NCBI GenBank assembly: GCA_964016885.1 | Contig: OZ024742.1 | Span: forward strand, 10,818,181 to 10,882,180 | Direction: 5' to 3' | Source: Eledone cirrhosa | Taxonomy: Eukaryota; Mollusca; Cephalopoda; Octopoda; Eledonidae | DNA: 64,000 bases | Shown here: positions 46,072 to 58,593 of the stretch, one piece after another | Layout of the letters: each line of letters starts with the position of its first letter | Numbering within the stretch: the first letter of the stretch is position 1 | The notes under the pieces: model-generated | Databases searched by the model: none | Seen by the model: only the letters and a program-made list of their open reading frames with translations | Told to the model about the DNA's origin: nothing | Translations under genes and position numbers: made by a program

Positions 46072-47640
46072 TTATTGTGTACAGTGCTCAGGTGCACTAC
46101 AACTCATCAAAGGTGCATGTATAGTACACAGGATAATGTACAAATGTCAGGAAAATGAACAGTGTATGAGTCATGAAATACATGTGTGCATGTGTATGGA
46201 GTGGGGACATCAGTTGTAGTGTTAGCGAATCTCAGGAAGCATGGATGTTTTAAAGGATGCAGTATCTCAACAGCTAACAACTGATGCTGGTAGTTTGTTC
46301 CATGGATGTTTTAAAGGATGCAGTGTCTCAACAGCTAACAACTGATGCAGGTAGTTTGTTCCATGGAGGTTTTAAAGGATGCAGTGTCTCGACAGCTAAC
46401 AACTGATGCAGGCAGTTTGTTCCATGGAGGTTTTAAAGGATGCAGTGTCTCGACAGCTAACAACTGATGCTAGTAGTTTGTTCCATGGTGGTTTTAAAGG
46501 ATGCAGTGTCTCGACAGCTAACAACTGATGCTGGTAGTTTGTTCCATGGTGGTTTTAAAGGATGCAGTGTCTCGACAGCTAACAACTGATGCAGGCAGTT
46601 TGTTCATGGAGGTTTTAAAGGATGCAGTGTCTCGACAGCTAACAACTGATGCTGGTAGTTTGTTCCATGGTGGTTTTAAAAGATGCAGTGTCTCGACAGC
46701 TAACAACTGATGCTGGTAGTTTGTTCCATGGTGGTTTTAAAAGATGCAGTGTCTCAACAGCTAACAACTGATGCTGGTAGTTTGTTCCATGGATGTTTTA
46801 AAGGATGCAGTGTCTCAACAGCTAACAACTGATGCAGGTAGTTTGTTCCATGGAGGTTTTAAAGGATGCAGTATCTCGACAACTAACAACTGATGCAGGC
46901 AGTTTGTTCCATGGAGGTTTTAAAGGATGCAGTGTCTCGACAGCTAACAACTGATGCCGGTAGTTGGTTCCATGGAGGTTTTAAAGGATGCAGTGTCTCG
47001 ACAGCTAACAACTGATGCAGGTTGTTTGTTCCATGGAGGTTTTAAAGGATGCAGTGCCTGACAGCTAACAACTGATGCCGGTAGTTGGTTCCATGGAGGT
47101 TTTAAAGGATGCAGTGTCTCGACAGCTAACAACTGATGCAGGTTGTTTGTTCCATGGAGGTTTTAAAGGATGCAGTGTCTTGACTGCTAACAACTGATAC
47201 AGGTAGTTTGTTCCATGGAGGTTTTAAAGGATGCAGTGTCTCGACAGCTAACAACTGATGCTGGTAGTTTGTTCCATGGAGGTTTTAAAGGATGCAGTGT
47301 CTCGACAGCTAACAACTGATGCTGGTAGTTTGTTCCATGGAGGTTTTAATAGATGCAGTGTCTCGACAGCTAACAACTGATGCCGGTAGTTTGTTTCATG
47401 GAGGTTTTAAAGGATGCAGTGTCTCGACAGCTAAGAACTGATGCCGGTTGTTTGTTCCATGGAGGTTTTAAAGGATGCAGTGTTTCGACAGCTAACAACT
47501 GATGCCGGTAGTTTGTTCCATGGAGGTTTTAAAGGATGCAGTGTCTCGACAGCTAAGAACTGATGCCGGTTGTTTGTTCCATGTTTCAGCAACTCTGAGT
47601 GTGAAAAAATGTTTCCGAAAGTCGTGGGAGCTGTGCTGTT
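46072..47640 (-). mobile_element. CR1-like LINE 3' end expanded by a 61-bp array (about 22 units)
   Basis: The LINE 3' end lies at 46072-46235 and the upstream LINE sequence at 47585-47640 (on the - strand NSTAPTTFGNIF, then SELL). Between them the block TTTTAAAGGATGCAGTGTCTC...TAACAACTGATGC is repeated with an exact 61-base period (anchors at 46294 and 46355). The intact LINE at 31.9 kb has this block once. Confidence 0.9.
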
Positions 47641-47813
47641 TTATAATATACTTTAACTCTGTACTTAATATAGAGCACTCTTTTCCTTTGTCTATACTAC
47701 AGAAACTCTTGACATTATAATATAATAATGTATGTATGTAATTTGCAGCTTTCTTAAGTAAACCCAATATATGATCAATAATCTATAATATTTCCTCTTC
47801 TTCTGTTTCATAG

Positions 47814-47935
47814 AACCACAGTTTGTAGCTTCCTTCAATACAAAAGACCAAGTTTTGTTTTTCCTAAGAGAATTGGCTGTAGAATATGGTAATTGTGGGA
47901 AAAAAATATATTCCAGAGTTGCCAGAGTTTGTAAG
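47814..47935 (+). CDS. Semaphorin, exon E
   Basis: Acceptor GTTTCATAG, donor GTATGT, phase 1 in and 0 out. With the junction Glu it encodes EPQFVASF...DQVLFFLRELAVEYGNCGKKIYSRVARVCK in pieces typical of the family: LNEPxFV, FFxRExAVEY, and the Cys-bearing CGK-x-IYSRVARVCK. These are the strongest Sema signatures in the window. Confidence 0.95.
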
Positions 47936-48179
47936 GTATGTCAATTATAATTTATTAAGCCATCCCACAAATAAGGTTTTTTTTTTCAATTGCATGTAAT
48001 AAAAGTAAGAGGAGGGGGGGGGGGGGGATAAACAACTACATAAACTTGATATAAAAGCAGGTATTACATTCACCTTGATCTCATTCTTAGTGTAAACTTT
48101 GAAAAGTACATTTTATCTTAATTTTTGGAAATAAAAGAAATATTAAAAAATACTACATTATTTATGGGATACCCTAATA
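47936..48179. other. Intron 5 start
   Basis: AT-rich, with a G run at about 48015-48028. Nothing else seen. Confidence 0.5.
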
Positions 48180-48187
48180 CTATAGAG

Positions 48188-48621
48188 CAGGGGTCAGCAC
48201 CTTCTTTGATCCACGGACCGGATGAAGGTCATAAAAGAATAATTATGGAAAATTACACAAGCTAAAATTTAATCACGAGTGTTGACTATACTTTAAAATA
48301 ATTTGTATTAACCACAGATGAATGTAATAATGGAAAAACATTGTTTAATTGAAGACATCATTGGAATTATTTGCTTAAAAAAATCTTAAAAATACATAAC
48401 AGCCAAAAACTTGTCATTTGTTGCTTGAAAGATTCTCAATATTAGGCTTCAAACATGAGCAAGATATCTCGTCTCTCATATTAAAATAAATTTAAATTGT
48501 AAATAAATAACTCATTGGGCATCAGTTCTCGTGGGCTAGTCAAAATCCCTTCGTGGGCTAGTCAAAATCCCTTCGTGGGCTAGTCAAAACCCCTTCGCGG
48601 GCCATAGGTTGCCAACCCCTG
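48188..48621. mobile_element. hAT-type MITE, 434 bp, 8-bp target-site duplication
   Basis: CTATAGAG flanks both sides (48180-48187, 48622-48629). Imperfect terminal inverted repeats CAGGGGTCAGCACC and the complement of GGTTGCCAACCCCTG. Eight-base duplications and CAGGGGT ends are typical of hAT elements. A 22-base unit (CTTCGTGGGCTAGTCAAAA) is repeated three times near the right end. No coding capacity. Confidence 0.9.
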
Positions 48622-48723
48622 CTATAGAGCATGTGAATACGTCATTGCTGTTGTTTACCCTAAGCCAGCTTTAATTGAACTGTAATGAAATACTTGGTAG
48701 ATTTAACCATCCTGTCATATATT

Positions 48724-49655
48724 TCTGTCATACCACTATATTTACAATGGTATATACCATTCTGTCATACCACTATATCTACAATGGTATATACCATTCT
48801 GTCATACCACTATATTTACAATGGTATATACCATTCTGTCATACCACTATATCTACAATGGTATATACCATTCTGTCATACCACTATATCTACAATGGTA
48901 TATACCATTCTGTCATACCACTATATTTACAATGGTATATACCATTCTGTCATACCACTATATTTACAATGGTATATACCATTCTGTCATACCACTATAT
49001 CTACAATGGTATATACCATTCTGTCATACCACTATATTTACAATGGTATATACCATTCTGACATACCACTATATTTACAATGGTATATACCATTCTGTCA
49101 TACCACTATATTTACAATGGTATATACCATTCTGTCATACCACTATATCTACAATGGTATATACCATTCTGACATACCACTATATCTACAATGGTATATA
49201 CCATTCTGTCATACCACTATATTTACAATGGTATATACCATTCTGTCATACCACTATATTTACAATGGTATATACCATTCTGACATACCACTATATCTAC
49301 AATGGTATATACCATTCTGACATACCACTATATCTACAATGGTATATACCATTCTGTCATACCACTATATTTACAATGGTATATACCATTCTGTCATACC
49401 ACTATATCTACAATGGTATATACCATTCTGACATACCACTATATCTACAATGGTATATACCATTCTGTCATACCACTATATTTACAATGGTATATACCAT
49501 TCTGTCATACCACTATATTTACAATGGTATATACCATTCTGACATACCACTATATCTACAATGGTATATACCATTCTGTCATACCACTATATTTACAATG
49601 GTATATACCATTCTGACATACCACTATATTTACAATGGTATATATACCATTCTCT
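48724..49655. repeat. 37-bp satellite, 25 units, each with a 16-bp perfect palindrome
   Basis: Exact 37-base period (TGTCAT at 48726 and 48763). Every unit contains AATGGTATATACCATT, which is its own reverse complement. Units vary at TTTACA or TCTACA and TGTCAT or TGACAT. All + frames stay open; no gene is called. Confidence 0.97.
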
Positions 49656-49795
49656 TGTATTTTGTAGTTTGAATGAAAGTATTGAGTCTCAATTGTCTGT
49701 TCAGTATTCATTGTTGTTGTTGTAGCTCACTTATGCAGGTTTAGCTGGCCTCTTCCAAGGTATATCTCGTTAAAGGTGTCTTGGGTGATTTAATG

Positions 49796-49967
49796 ATAGG
49801 GACCCCAATCCTATCATCTCATTTCTACAGCTGAGTAAACTGGAGCAATGTGAAATAAAGTGCTTTGCTCAAGGAAACAACACATCACCCGGTCTGAGAA
49901 TTGAACTCACAACCTTTCCATTGCAAGCCCAATGCTCTAACCACTAAGCCATGTGCCTTCACTTCAG
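49796..49967 (-). mobile_element. tRNA-derived SINE, family B, antisense
   Basis: On the - strand: GTGAAGGCACATGGCTTAGTG head, GTGAGTTCAATTC B box, CTCAGCTGTAGAAATGAGATG and a truncated tail. Confidence 0.87.
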
Positions 49968-50217
49968 TATTCATTAGTATCGATTGAATAACAATTGTTG
50001 TGTAGACATAGATGAGCCCTGATGGTGCAAACCTCTGCTTAGTAATTTTGTTACTTCTTACTGTGTCCACAAGAATGTCAGCTACAAAGCTTGGCTAGAT
50101 GTCGTTCCACATTGCTTTCCTTTCTCATTAAACTCTGCCAAGTCCAATGCTGTGGAGGGGGCATATCAGGAGGAGCTTTTTGTTACTGTAATTCTAAGAA
50201 AAGATACTGCCAGTGTA

Positions 50218-50406
50218 AATAATTGTTTCTACTTTAGGCACAAGGCCAGCATTTACCCAGTGCATTACTGGTACTTTATTTTATCGACCCTGTAAGAATG
50301 AAAGACAAAGCTAACCTCAGCAGGATTTGAACTCAGAATGTAAAGAGTTGTATCTCTGCCATAGCATGTTGTCCGATCTTCTACCGATTCTGCCAATCCA
50401 CTGCGC
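50218..50406 (-). mobile_element. tRNA-derived SINE, family A
   Basis: On the - strand: GTGGATTGGCAGAATCGGTAG, GAGTTCAAATCCTGC, then body and TTGTGCCTAAAGTAGAAAC. Confidence 0.87.
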
Positions 50407-50579
50407 TAAATTTGAAAACAATAATGAAAAATGTCTATATGAATGTTTATAAATAACTTTTTCCTTAATAAGTTGATTTTAAACATTTAAAATTATGCTG
50501 AGCAGATTTACATCATAAAACCAGGAAGACAGAGCAATGAACTTACATGAAGATAAATATAAATTCTGAAGGCCTATAT

Positions 50580-51193
50580 ACACACACACACACACACATC
50601 TGTGTAGATAGATAGATTTGTGTGTGATGCATATATATTCACACATGCATAATCTCACAAATCTCATAGAAACAAACTTACACATTGTTTTGTTGTTTTT
50701 TGTTTTGTTGTTGTAGTTGTTGTGGTAGTTATTTTTGTTGTAGTAGTCATTGTTGTGGTAATTATTTTTGTTGTAGTAGTCGTTGGTGTGGTAGTTATTT
50801 TTGTTGTAGTTGTTCAAAGCTTCCACCTAAACTATCCATGGCCGTGTGTTTATATTGAACAGAGCCACATCACATGTTGATGATAAATCAAGCCAAATTA
50901 CCAAAATTACCACAAGTCTCTATACCATATGTTTCAACTTGTTTACTGAAAATTTGTATCCATATAAATGTTGTTTGGGGAAGGAATTTACGACTGTGTG
51001 TGTGTGTGTGTGTGTGTTTGCGTGTGTGTGTGTGTCCTATGTGTGTGTGTGTGTGTAGATGATTTTCCTTACACAACCCCACCAAACTTCATACAATAAG
51101 CCTAAACTAGCCAAATTCCAACATACAAAATTCAATTACCCATGTGTGTGTGTGTGTGTGTATATATATATACACACATATCTATCTAGATGG

Positions 51194-51264
<71 letters not shown>

Positions 51265-51318
51265 CATACGATGGGTATATATATATATATACACACACAT
51301 ATTTATCTATATGTATAC

Positions 51319-51363
<45 letters not shown>

Positions 51364-51390
51364 TATTTATCTATATGTATACGTGTGTGT
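50580..51390. repeat. Cluster of CA, GTT, GT and TA microsatellites
   Basis: (CA)n 50580-50598; GTTGTAGT-type triplets 50690-50815; (GT)n 50995-51055; GT/TA mosaic 51145-51385. Unique DNA between them shows no gene. Confidence 0.85.
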
Positions 51391-51695
51391 ATGTACATGA
51401 ATGCAATAGTGTATTTGTAACATCATTTCCAATGTACTACAATAACCTCTTCTAGAATTTATAACCTGAAATAATTATGGTCATTCCACTCCCTTCGGTG
51501 TGTCGAGGGGGGTTGAGGCAGGGTGTGAGGGGGGTGGGGCCGGGTGTCGGCCTGTGTGGAGTATGGCAGGGTATTGTGATGTCGGGGTGTTGGCAATAAT
51601 CAATTTTCCTGTTTCACATAAGCAATGTCAAAACCTGTTTATGTCTCAAAAGAAGACGCCATCAGATTGTGGCAAATATGTATTACAATTCCACA
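51391..51695. other. Unassigned GC-richer stretch
   Basis: 51500-51600 is G-rich. No recognisable gene; short ORF without family resemblance. Confidence 0.4.
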
Positions 51696-51699
51696 GAAT

Positions 51700-51874
51700 A
51701 TATATATAGATATATGTATATATATATATATATGCATGTGTGTGGGTGTGTATGTGTATATGTGTATATATATATATAGATAGATAGATATATGCATGTG
51801 TGTGAGAGTATGTATGTTTTTTCATTCGTTCGTTTAATGTCTATCTTCCATGCTAGCATGGGTTAGACTATATA

Positions 51875-51905
<31 letters not shown>

Positions 51906-52158
51906 GCCTGTGTATGGGTGTATATATATATATTTATATATATGTGCATGTGTATGTATATATATATATATATGCATGTGTATGTATATAGATATATGCA
52001 TGTGTATGTATATACAGATAGATATATGCATGTGTGTGTATATATATATATGTATATATATATGTGTGCATGTGTGTATGTACACACACACACATAAATG
52101 ATGATGGAGATGATGATATACATATGTATTGATATGTATATATGTGTGTGTGTGTGTG

Positions 52159-52199
<41 letters not shown>

Positions 52200-52200
52200 G
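51700..52200. repeat. TA/GTGT compound microsatellite
   Basis: ATATATGCATGTGTGTGTAT-type units; a short SINE-tail fragment (CTATCTTCCATGCTAGCATGG) is embedded at about 51838-51868. Confidence 0.9.
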
Positions 52201-53195
52201 TTCTGGAAACTATCCAGCCTATTGACATGTACACCTCCTCCCCCACACCTACAGCCTATTGACATGTACACCTCCTCCACCACACCTACAGCCTGTCACT
52301 TATTTTTTATTTCATTTTATTTTTATTTTTCTTCATATATTGTTGTTGTTATTGGTGTTGCAGACTCATTGTTTCTATTACTAGTGTTGTTGTTGTTGTT
52401 GTTGTGTCTGCTGCTGTTACCATAGTTTGTGTTGTTGTTGTTGTCTGCTGCTGTTACCATAGTTTGTGTTGCTGTAGAAGTTATTGCTACAGTAGTTATT
52501 GTAGTAGTATATGTAGTAGTAGTGGTAGTAGCGGTGGTAGTAGTAGTAGTGTATTAATAGATTGTCAGTTCCATGTAAAAGGGGTGCCAGCAGAGTTGTC
52601 AGTCACGACTTTTAGGCAAATAAGCTGTCATTGAAGGGTTTACCTACATATCACCCAGCCCAGCCCTCCTCTTACATGTTAGTTCTACTATTGCATGTTC
52701 AACAAGTATTTTCTATTGTTAACTACTAATGGTAGAAAGATGTGAAATGTCCTAGGTTCTCCTGTGTCTGGACATCTGTGTGTGGTAGAAAGATATGAGT
52801 TCCCATGGGTTCTCATGAGATTTCACATGTGTGTGTGGTAGAAAGATGCGAGTTCTCATGTGTTCTAATGAGATTTCACATCTGTGTTCTGTTTAGAATT
52901 GATACTCTCTGAACAACAAGGTATGAATGAGATGAGAGAATATCTGGTATATGAGGTATCTGATGGGTGTTAGGAAGTGCATCCAGCTGTAGACATCTTG
53001 CCAAACAAAGGGTTGGGAGGGCAGGGCCCTCAGTTGTATCAAAGACATGACAACCTCTCCCGTGTACTAGAGAGAATGTAAGACCATACATAATTGAGAT
53101 GAAGTATCCCTTTCTCTTAAGATATGTTTAACTAAATATACCTGTACAGTTGTTGATAGGAAGGGGAGTGTGTGACAAGGCTTTAAATTACAGGT
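52201..53195. other. Intron 5, low-complexity and unassigned
   Basis: A 2x repeat of ATTGACATGTACACCTCCTCC at 52220-52280, GTT/GTA triplet tracts at 52340-52555, a near-repeat GGTAGAAAGATG(T/C)GA at 52735-52875. No gene. Confidence 0.5.
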
Positions 53196-53196
53196 A

Positions 53197-53312
53197 CAAC
53201 TATGTAAACTGGAGTTATGTGAAATTAAATAAAATACATGACCGAGAATTGAACTGTTGACTAAATGATTGAACCAAAACTCCCCAACCACTAAGCCATG
53301 CACTTTCACACA
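53197..53312 (-). mobile_element. Decayed tRNA-derived SINE
   Basis: CCGAGAATTGAACTGTTGA and CCAACCACTAAGCCATGCACT are the antisense B box and head of family B. Confidence 0.65.
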
Positions 53313-53344
53313 TGTACACATACAATTGTTCTATATACTAACCA

Positions 53345-54028
53345 AACTATCCTCCCACCACTACCACTACAACCACCACCACTGCAACTAACACCACTAT
53401 AACCACTGCAATCACCACCACAGCCACCACCACCACTGCCACTACAATCACGATTGCAACCACCACTACCACTGCAACTACCACTACCACTGCAACTATC
53501 ACCACTACTGCAATCACCACCAAACCTAACACCACCACCACTGCTACCACCACCATCACAACCACCACTGCTACCACCACCACCACTACCACCACCATTG
53601 CTACCACCACCACTACCACCACCACCACCACTACCACCACCACCACCACTGCTACCACCACCACTACCACCACAACCACCACTGCTACCACCACCACCAC
53701 CACCACCACCACTGCTACCACCACCACTACCACCACAACCACCACTGCTACCACCACCACCACCACCACCACCACCACCACCACCACCACCACCACCACT
53801 ACTACCACCACCACTACCACCACAACCACCACTGCTACCACCACCATCACAACCACCACTGCTACCACCACCACCACTACCACCACCACCACCACCACCA
53901 CCACTACCACCACCACCACCACTGCTACCACCACCACCACCACCACCACTACCACCACAACCACCACTGCTACCACCACCACCACCACCACCACTACCAC
54001 CACCACCACCACTACCACCACCACAACT
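53345..54028. repeat. CCA triplet minisatellite (CCACTGCTACCACCACC units)
   Basis: ACCACC runs broken by CACTGCTAC and CACAACC. The Pro/Leu and Val/Ala ORFs are shadows. Confidence 0.95.
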
Positions 54029-54473
54029 CTCCCTTTTCTCTCTCTCTGTGGAGTATCAAGTACTGAATGTTGTGGTGTCAGGTGACTAGATTGTCAAAGC
54101 AGATTACTAAAATGGTTGATATTTACATGAGAAGCCCCCACCCACCTGACAACATCAACTGTGGGGGGTGAATTGAAAGAATCAAACCCTTTAGGGGAAT
54201 AAAATGCCTGTGGTATTTAGTTACTGGCTTTTAAAGTCCTGAGTTGAAACTGGATGTCACTTGTAGCTGTGTTCCAGGGTTAATACTACTATAAGAATGG
54301 TGGTGAATTGTGATGGCAGTTGTAAGAGTTTTACAGTAAAAATAGCCCAGAATATGTTCTGGTCCACTGTGTTCTCAGTTCAAATCTCACCTGGGTCAAC
54401 TTTGATTGTCATCCTTTTAAATTCCTAAATCTTCCATATAACAACACTACCTTAATAACACACACACACATAT
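54029..54473. other. Intron 5, unassigned
   Basis: Possible SINE A remnant at 54375-54430 (TTCAAATCTCACCTGGGTCAACTTTGA). Otherwise nothing. Confidence 0.4.
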
Positions 54474-54680
54474 ATCATCATCATCTTCGTTTAACGTCTA
54501 TCTTCCACCCTAGCATGGGTTAGATGGGAATTGTCCCACTTGAGGCAAGATTGGTCGTGTGACCGTGTCTCACTCGTATGCCCTACCAATCTTGCCTCAA
54601 GTGAGCCAATTCCCATCTACCCATGCTAGCATGGAAGATAGACGCTAGCATGGGTTAGACAGGAATTGTCCCACTATATA
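54474..54680. mobile_element. SINE/LINE tail arranged as a head-to-head inverted duplication
   Basis: TTAGATGGGAATTGTCCCACTTGAGGCAAGATTGG at the left is mirrored by CCAATCTTGCCTCAAGTGAG...CCAATTCCCATCTA on the right, followed by a partial third piece. The unit is the 3' tail also seen at 30090 and 60309. Confidence 0.8.
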
Positions 54681-55740
54681 TATATATGTAAATATATGAG
54701 TATATGTATCTATATGTATATACACTTATATGAGCCAAAGTGAGAATCACTAGCCAGTTCAAGGAAATGTCTCTCAAATTATTCCACATCTGCAAGAACA
54801 CATTAGATAATGTACTCCTTGAAACACTTACTATATCTATAAAAGGAAGAAAGCCTGGTGAGAGTTAACCACCAACAACACCACCTTGATTCTTCTTCTA
54901 TACTCTCTCATAAATTCTCCACTCTTTACTATTTCCCACCCCACTCCCACCCTACAAAACACTTATTTTCCTTCTCTCTCTCTCTCAACCATTCCCTCTT
55001 GCACAGCTCTGACACTCACACACAAATTGCATATAAGTCTTTTCCCCTTCTCTTTAACCACAAACATACACTACACACATATATATGCATGTTCACCAGC
55101 AGGCATATATATATAATGTATACACAGGTATATACATACATAATATATACATATATTGCATATATATATATATAATACATGCAATACATACATACTTCAG
55201 TATTATATATACAAAAAATACCTCACCCAAATGATGCGTATATATATATATATATATATAATACACACATGATATACATATAATATAATACATTCATACA
55301 ACACTTACAAACTTCAATCATATATATACAAAATATACTTTACCCAAGTGATGCATATATATAACACTCATACACACATACATACTATCATAATACATAC
55401 ATACATACATACACTCATAATACATACATACACACGATAAATACACTAATACATACATACATACATATAATACTTACATATATACATTCATATATACACA
55501 CACACTTCAGTTATATATACATACACACAATACATAAAATACTTACATATATACACACACTTCAGTTATATATACATACATACAATACTTACATATATAC
55601 ATTCATATATACACACACACTTCAGTTATATATACATACACACCATACATAAAATACTTACATATATACATTCATATATACACACACTTCAGTTATATAC
55701 ACATACAAAACTATGTTGCCCAACTGATGCATATAACTGC
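54681..55740. repeat. TA/CATA-rich region with an 85-base tandem block
   Basis: ACACACACTTCAGTTATATA and CATAAAATACTTACATATA recur at 55490-55700 in units of about 60-90 bases. 54860-55075 is C/T-rich without a gene. Confidence 0.75.
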
Positions 55741-55951
55741 AGAATAACCTTGAATTGGTTTTGGAGGCTTTTCATAAACTGAATACATTATATCTAATTG
55801 CAGCGGACAGAGAAGCTGCAATCAGATGCATAATACGCAACAAAGTGCATCTCCTGCCAATAATGGATTCTCTTTCAGACATATTCAGTGATTCCCATTC
55901 TTTGTACAATCCTTTCTTGCTGTTGAGGTGACAAACTTCAATCTCATTGTT

Positions 55952-56795
55952 TCTATGAGAGCTCCGAAGCCTCCCAAATGGAAGTCCCTTTATGTGGTCA
56001 CTCTATTTACTAGAAATAGCAGTCAAATTTTCTATGAGAGCTCCGAACCCTCCCAAATGGAAGTCCCTTTATGTGGTCACACCATTTACTAGAAATAGCA
56101 GTCAAATTTTCTAAGAGATCCGAAGCCTCCCAAATGGAAGCCCCTTTATGTGGTCACTCCATTTACTAGAAATAGCAGTCAAATTTTCTAAGAGATCCGA
56201 AGCCTCCCAAATGGAAGCCCCTTTATGTGGTCACACCATTTACTAGAAATAGCAGTCAAATTTTCTAAGAGATCCGAAGCCTCCCAAATGGAAGCCCCTT
56301 TATGTGGTCACACCATTTACTAGAAATAGCAGTCAAATTTTCTATGAGAGCTCCGAAGCCTCCCAAATGGAAGCCCCTTTATGTGGTCACTCCATTTACT
56401 AGAAATAGCAGTCACATTTTCTATGAGAGCTCCGAAGCCTCCCAAATGGAAGCCCCTTTATGTGGTCACTCCATTTACTAGAAATAGCAGTCAAATTTTT
56501 TAAGAGATCCGAAGCCCCTTTATGTGGTCATTCCATTTACTAGAAATAGCAGTCAAATTTTCTAAGAGATCCGAAGCCTCACAAATGGAAGTCCCTTTAT
56601 GTGGTCACTCCATTTACTAGAAATAGCAGTCAAATTTTCTAAGAGATCCGAAGCCTCACAAATGGAAGTCTCTTTATGTGGTCACTCCATTTACTAGAAA
56701 TAGCAGTCAAATTTTCTATGAGAGCTCAGAAGCCTCACAAATGGAAGCCCCTTTATGTGGTCACTCCATTTACTAGAAATAGCAGTCAAATCTCT
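55952..56795. repeat. About 79-bp tandem array, 11 units
   Basis: Anchors CCATTTACTAGAAATAGCAG and TTTATGTGGTCAC; the first interval is 79 bases (55952, 56031). Units start TCTATGAGAGCTCCGAAG or the shorter TCTAAGAGATCCGAAG. One unit near 56505 lacks the CTCCCAAATGGAAG part. Confidence 0.95.
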
Positions 56796-56867
56796 CTTTA
56801 ATCACACCAGACCCTTTAAACTCTTAACATCGAATAATGATTTTTGTGAAGAATCATCTTTGTTCTA

Positions 56868-57197
56868 TGCTTGCATGGGTTGGACAGGTCCTTCTCAGCA
56901 CAGCATCTCTACTTGTTACGATCCTTTGTCATCTCCTCTGTGAATGTCAGTGATTTGGAGCTAGCTCTCACAACCTCTGCTCAGGTCTTTCTTGATCTAC
57001 CTCTATCATGGCTTCCTTCCACTGGCATTTCCTGGCACTTCTTCACCCAAAGATCATTGCCTATGCATATTACATGTCCATACCAATGCAGTATTCTCTT
57101 CTGCACACCACTTTGGATTCCGCTTAAACCCAGTTTCTCCCTCAACCTGTCCAAGCTCTGACTTTCTCTCACACTTACATTCCACATCCAACAGAAC
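56868..57197 (-). pseudogene. LINE 3' end, 9.5-kb family, diverged
   Basis: On the - strand: FCWMWNVSVRE, LREKLGLSGIQ, LHWYGHVICIGND, KKCQEMPVEGSHDRGRSRKT. 5'-truncated and partly out of frame. Confidence 0.8.
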
Positions 57198-58075
57198 ACA
57201 AATATTTGTTTATTAATTCAAGGTTTTATAGTATCTTTATTAGTGGACTGATTGTTGTGAAAATTTACAATAAACTAAAATAAAGAGCTAACCTTTTTAG
57301 TGTGTTGCAGTCATAGAGCTGTTTGGTACTTTTCAAGGCTTGATAAAAAAAGTACTAGTCTAATACTGGGGTCGATTCTTCCTCTATATCTCTTTCCCAC
57401 TATCCTCCTCTTGAAAAATTTGCTGTAGTCAGAACTAGAGAGGAGATGGGCTCCGGGAGGTTTAAAAAGAAAATTCCCTTGAAACACTGTATGTCAATAT
57501 GATGCCCCCACAACTCCCTCAGGAGATACATGTCCATACATCCTACACCACTAATACCTCACTCCAACCCCCTACAGATAGCAGCTAGATTGAAACCTTG
57601 TACTTATCTCGTAAATCATGTACGTAAATGTTTTATAACATTTAATTCTATTTCTTGTAAGTTTAGAGTTCAAATTACATTGAGACAGAGCTGAGGATCA
57701 ACTTTGATGTTCACCTTTCTGAACTATGCTTCAAATAGTCTGTTGAACTTTCCCCACCCATACAAATATTTGCCCCTTGTGTCAATGTAAAATCATTATT
57801 TACTCAGGTTTTGAGTTCAAATTATAGTAGGAGTTAGTTTTGCCTTTCATCCTCCCAGCAAGATAAAAATAGTTAGTACTATTAATAGATCTTTAGTACA
57901 TTTTAGTACACTGCCTTCTTTCTATATTGTATCTTTTGACACTATATGCTGAGTTATAACCTTCATTATAAAACAAAACTGGTGTAGATCCTTGTCAAAG
58001 AAAAAAAGCTTATAAATAGAAGCAAGCATATATGTGTCTAACTATATATGTATAGCTTAATATTCTCTGTATTAA
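57198..58075. other. Intron 5, mostly unassigned
   Basis: Possible decayed sense SINE A pieces at 57655-57730 and 57805-57880 (GAGTTCAAATTA, TTTGCCTTTCATCC). No gene. Confidence 0.4.
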
Positions 58076-58078
58076 CCC

Positions 58079-58300
58079 CTTTGTTACCATATTTCTAATG
58101 AGATAGTGTACTTGAATAAATTAATGAAGAATCTTGAGGGATTCACAAAAAATATAATTTCATTATTGAGCTGGTGCTTGTAATATAACTGAAGTAGTTT
58201 TTATATAAAATTATGTTGGAAGATTTTCATTTAAATAGGAACCATTTAAAATTGATGGTTTTGTCTCATAAATCCAAAGACTATTTTGGGTAGGTTAATA
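58079..58300. mobile_element. Diverged relative of the 20766 MITE
   Basis: TTAA then CCCCTTTGTTACCATA, GAGCTGGTGCTTGTAATATAA and AAAATTATGTTGGAAGATTTT, in the same order as the reverse complement of 20766-21007. The far end is decayed. Confidence 0.6.
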
Positions 58301-58395
58301 TCAAAAGTATCTTAACTCATCTAACTACCTTAATGGGATTTGAACTTGCATATTTGTGAAAATATTAAACAGAAACAGTATTAGTTATTGATTAA

Positions 58396-58593
58396 CCCTT
58401 TAGCATTTACATTACTCTATATATATTATTATATTTTCATGGTAAAGGCTTTACCTCACATAATATTGAATCTATGAGATTTTGATATTATTTATTTTGA
58501 GAACAATATCTTAACATCAGTATGAGTGGCCAGCTTGAACAGAAAGAGGTGAGAGAATTCTGGTTGGATATGGCCAGTTTGTATGCTAAGGGG
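58396..58593. mobile_element. piggyBac-type MITE, second copy, 198 bp
   Basis: TTAA at 58392-58395 and 58594-58597; ends CCCTTTAGCATTTACAT and the complement of GTATGCTAAGGGG-type. Internal sequence is the reverse complement of 15815-16013. Confidence 0.85.

Noticed and set aside
48685..49672. Overlapping + ORFs up to 283 codons (Tyr/Ile/Pro)
   Set aside because: 37-bp satellite read in all frames.
53347..54089. Poly-Pro/Leu and poly-Val ORFs
   Set aside because: CCA triplet repeat; no coding evidence.
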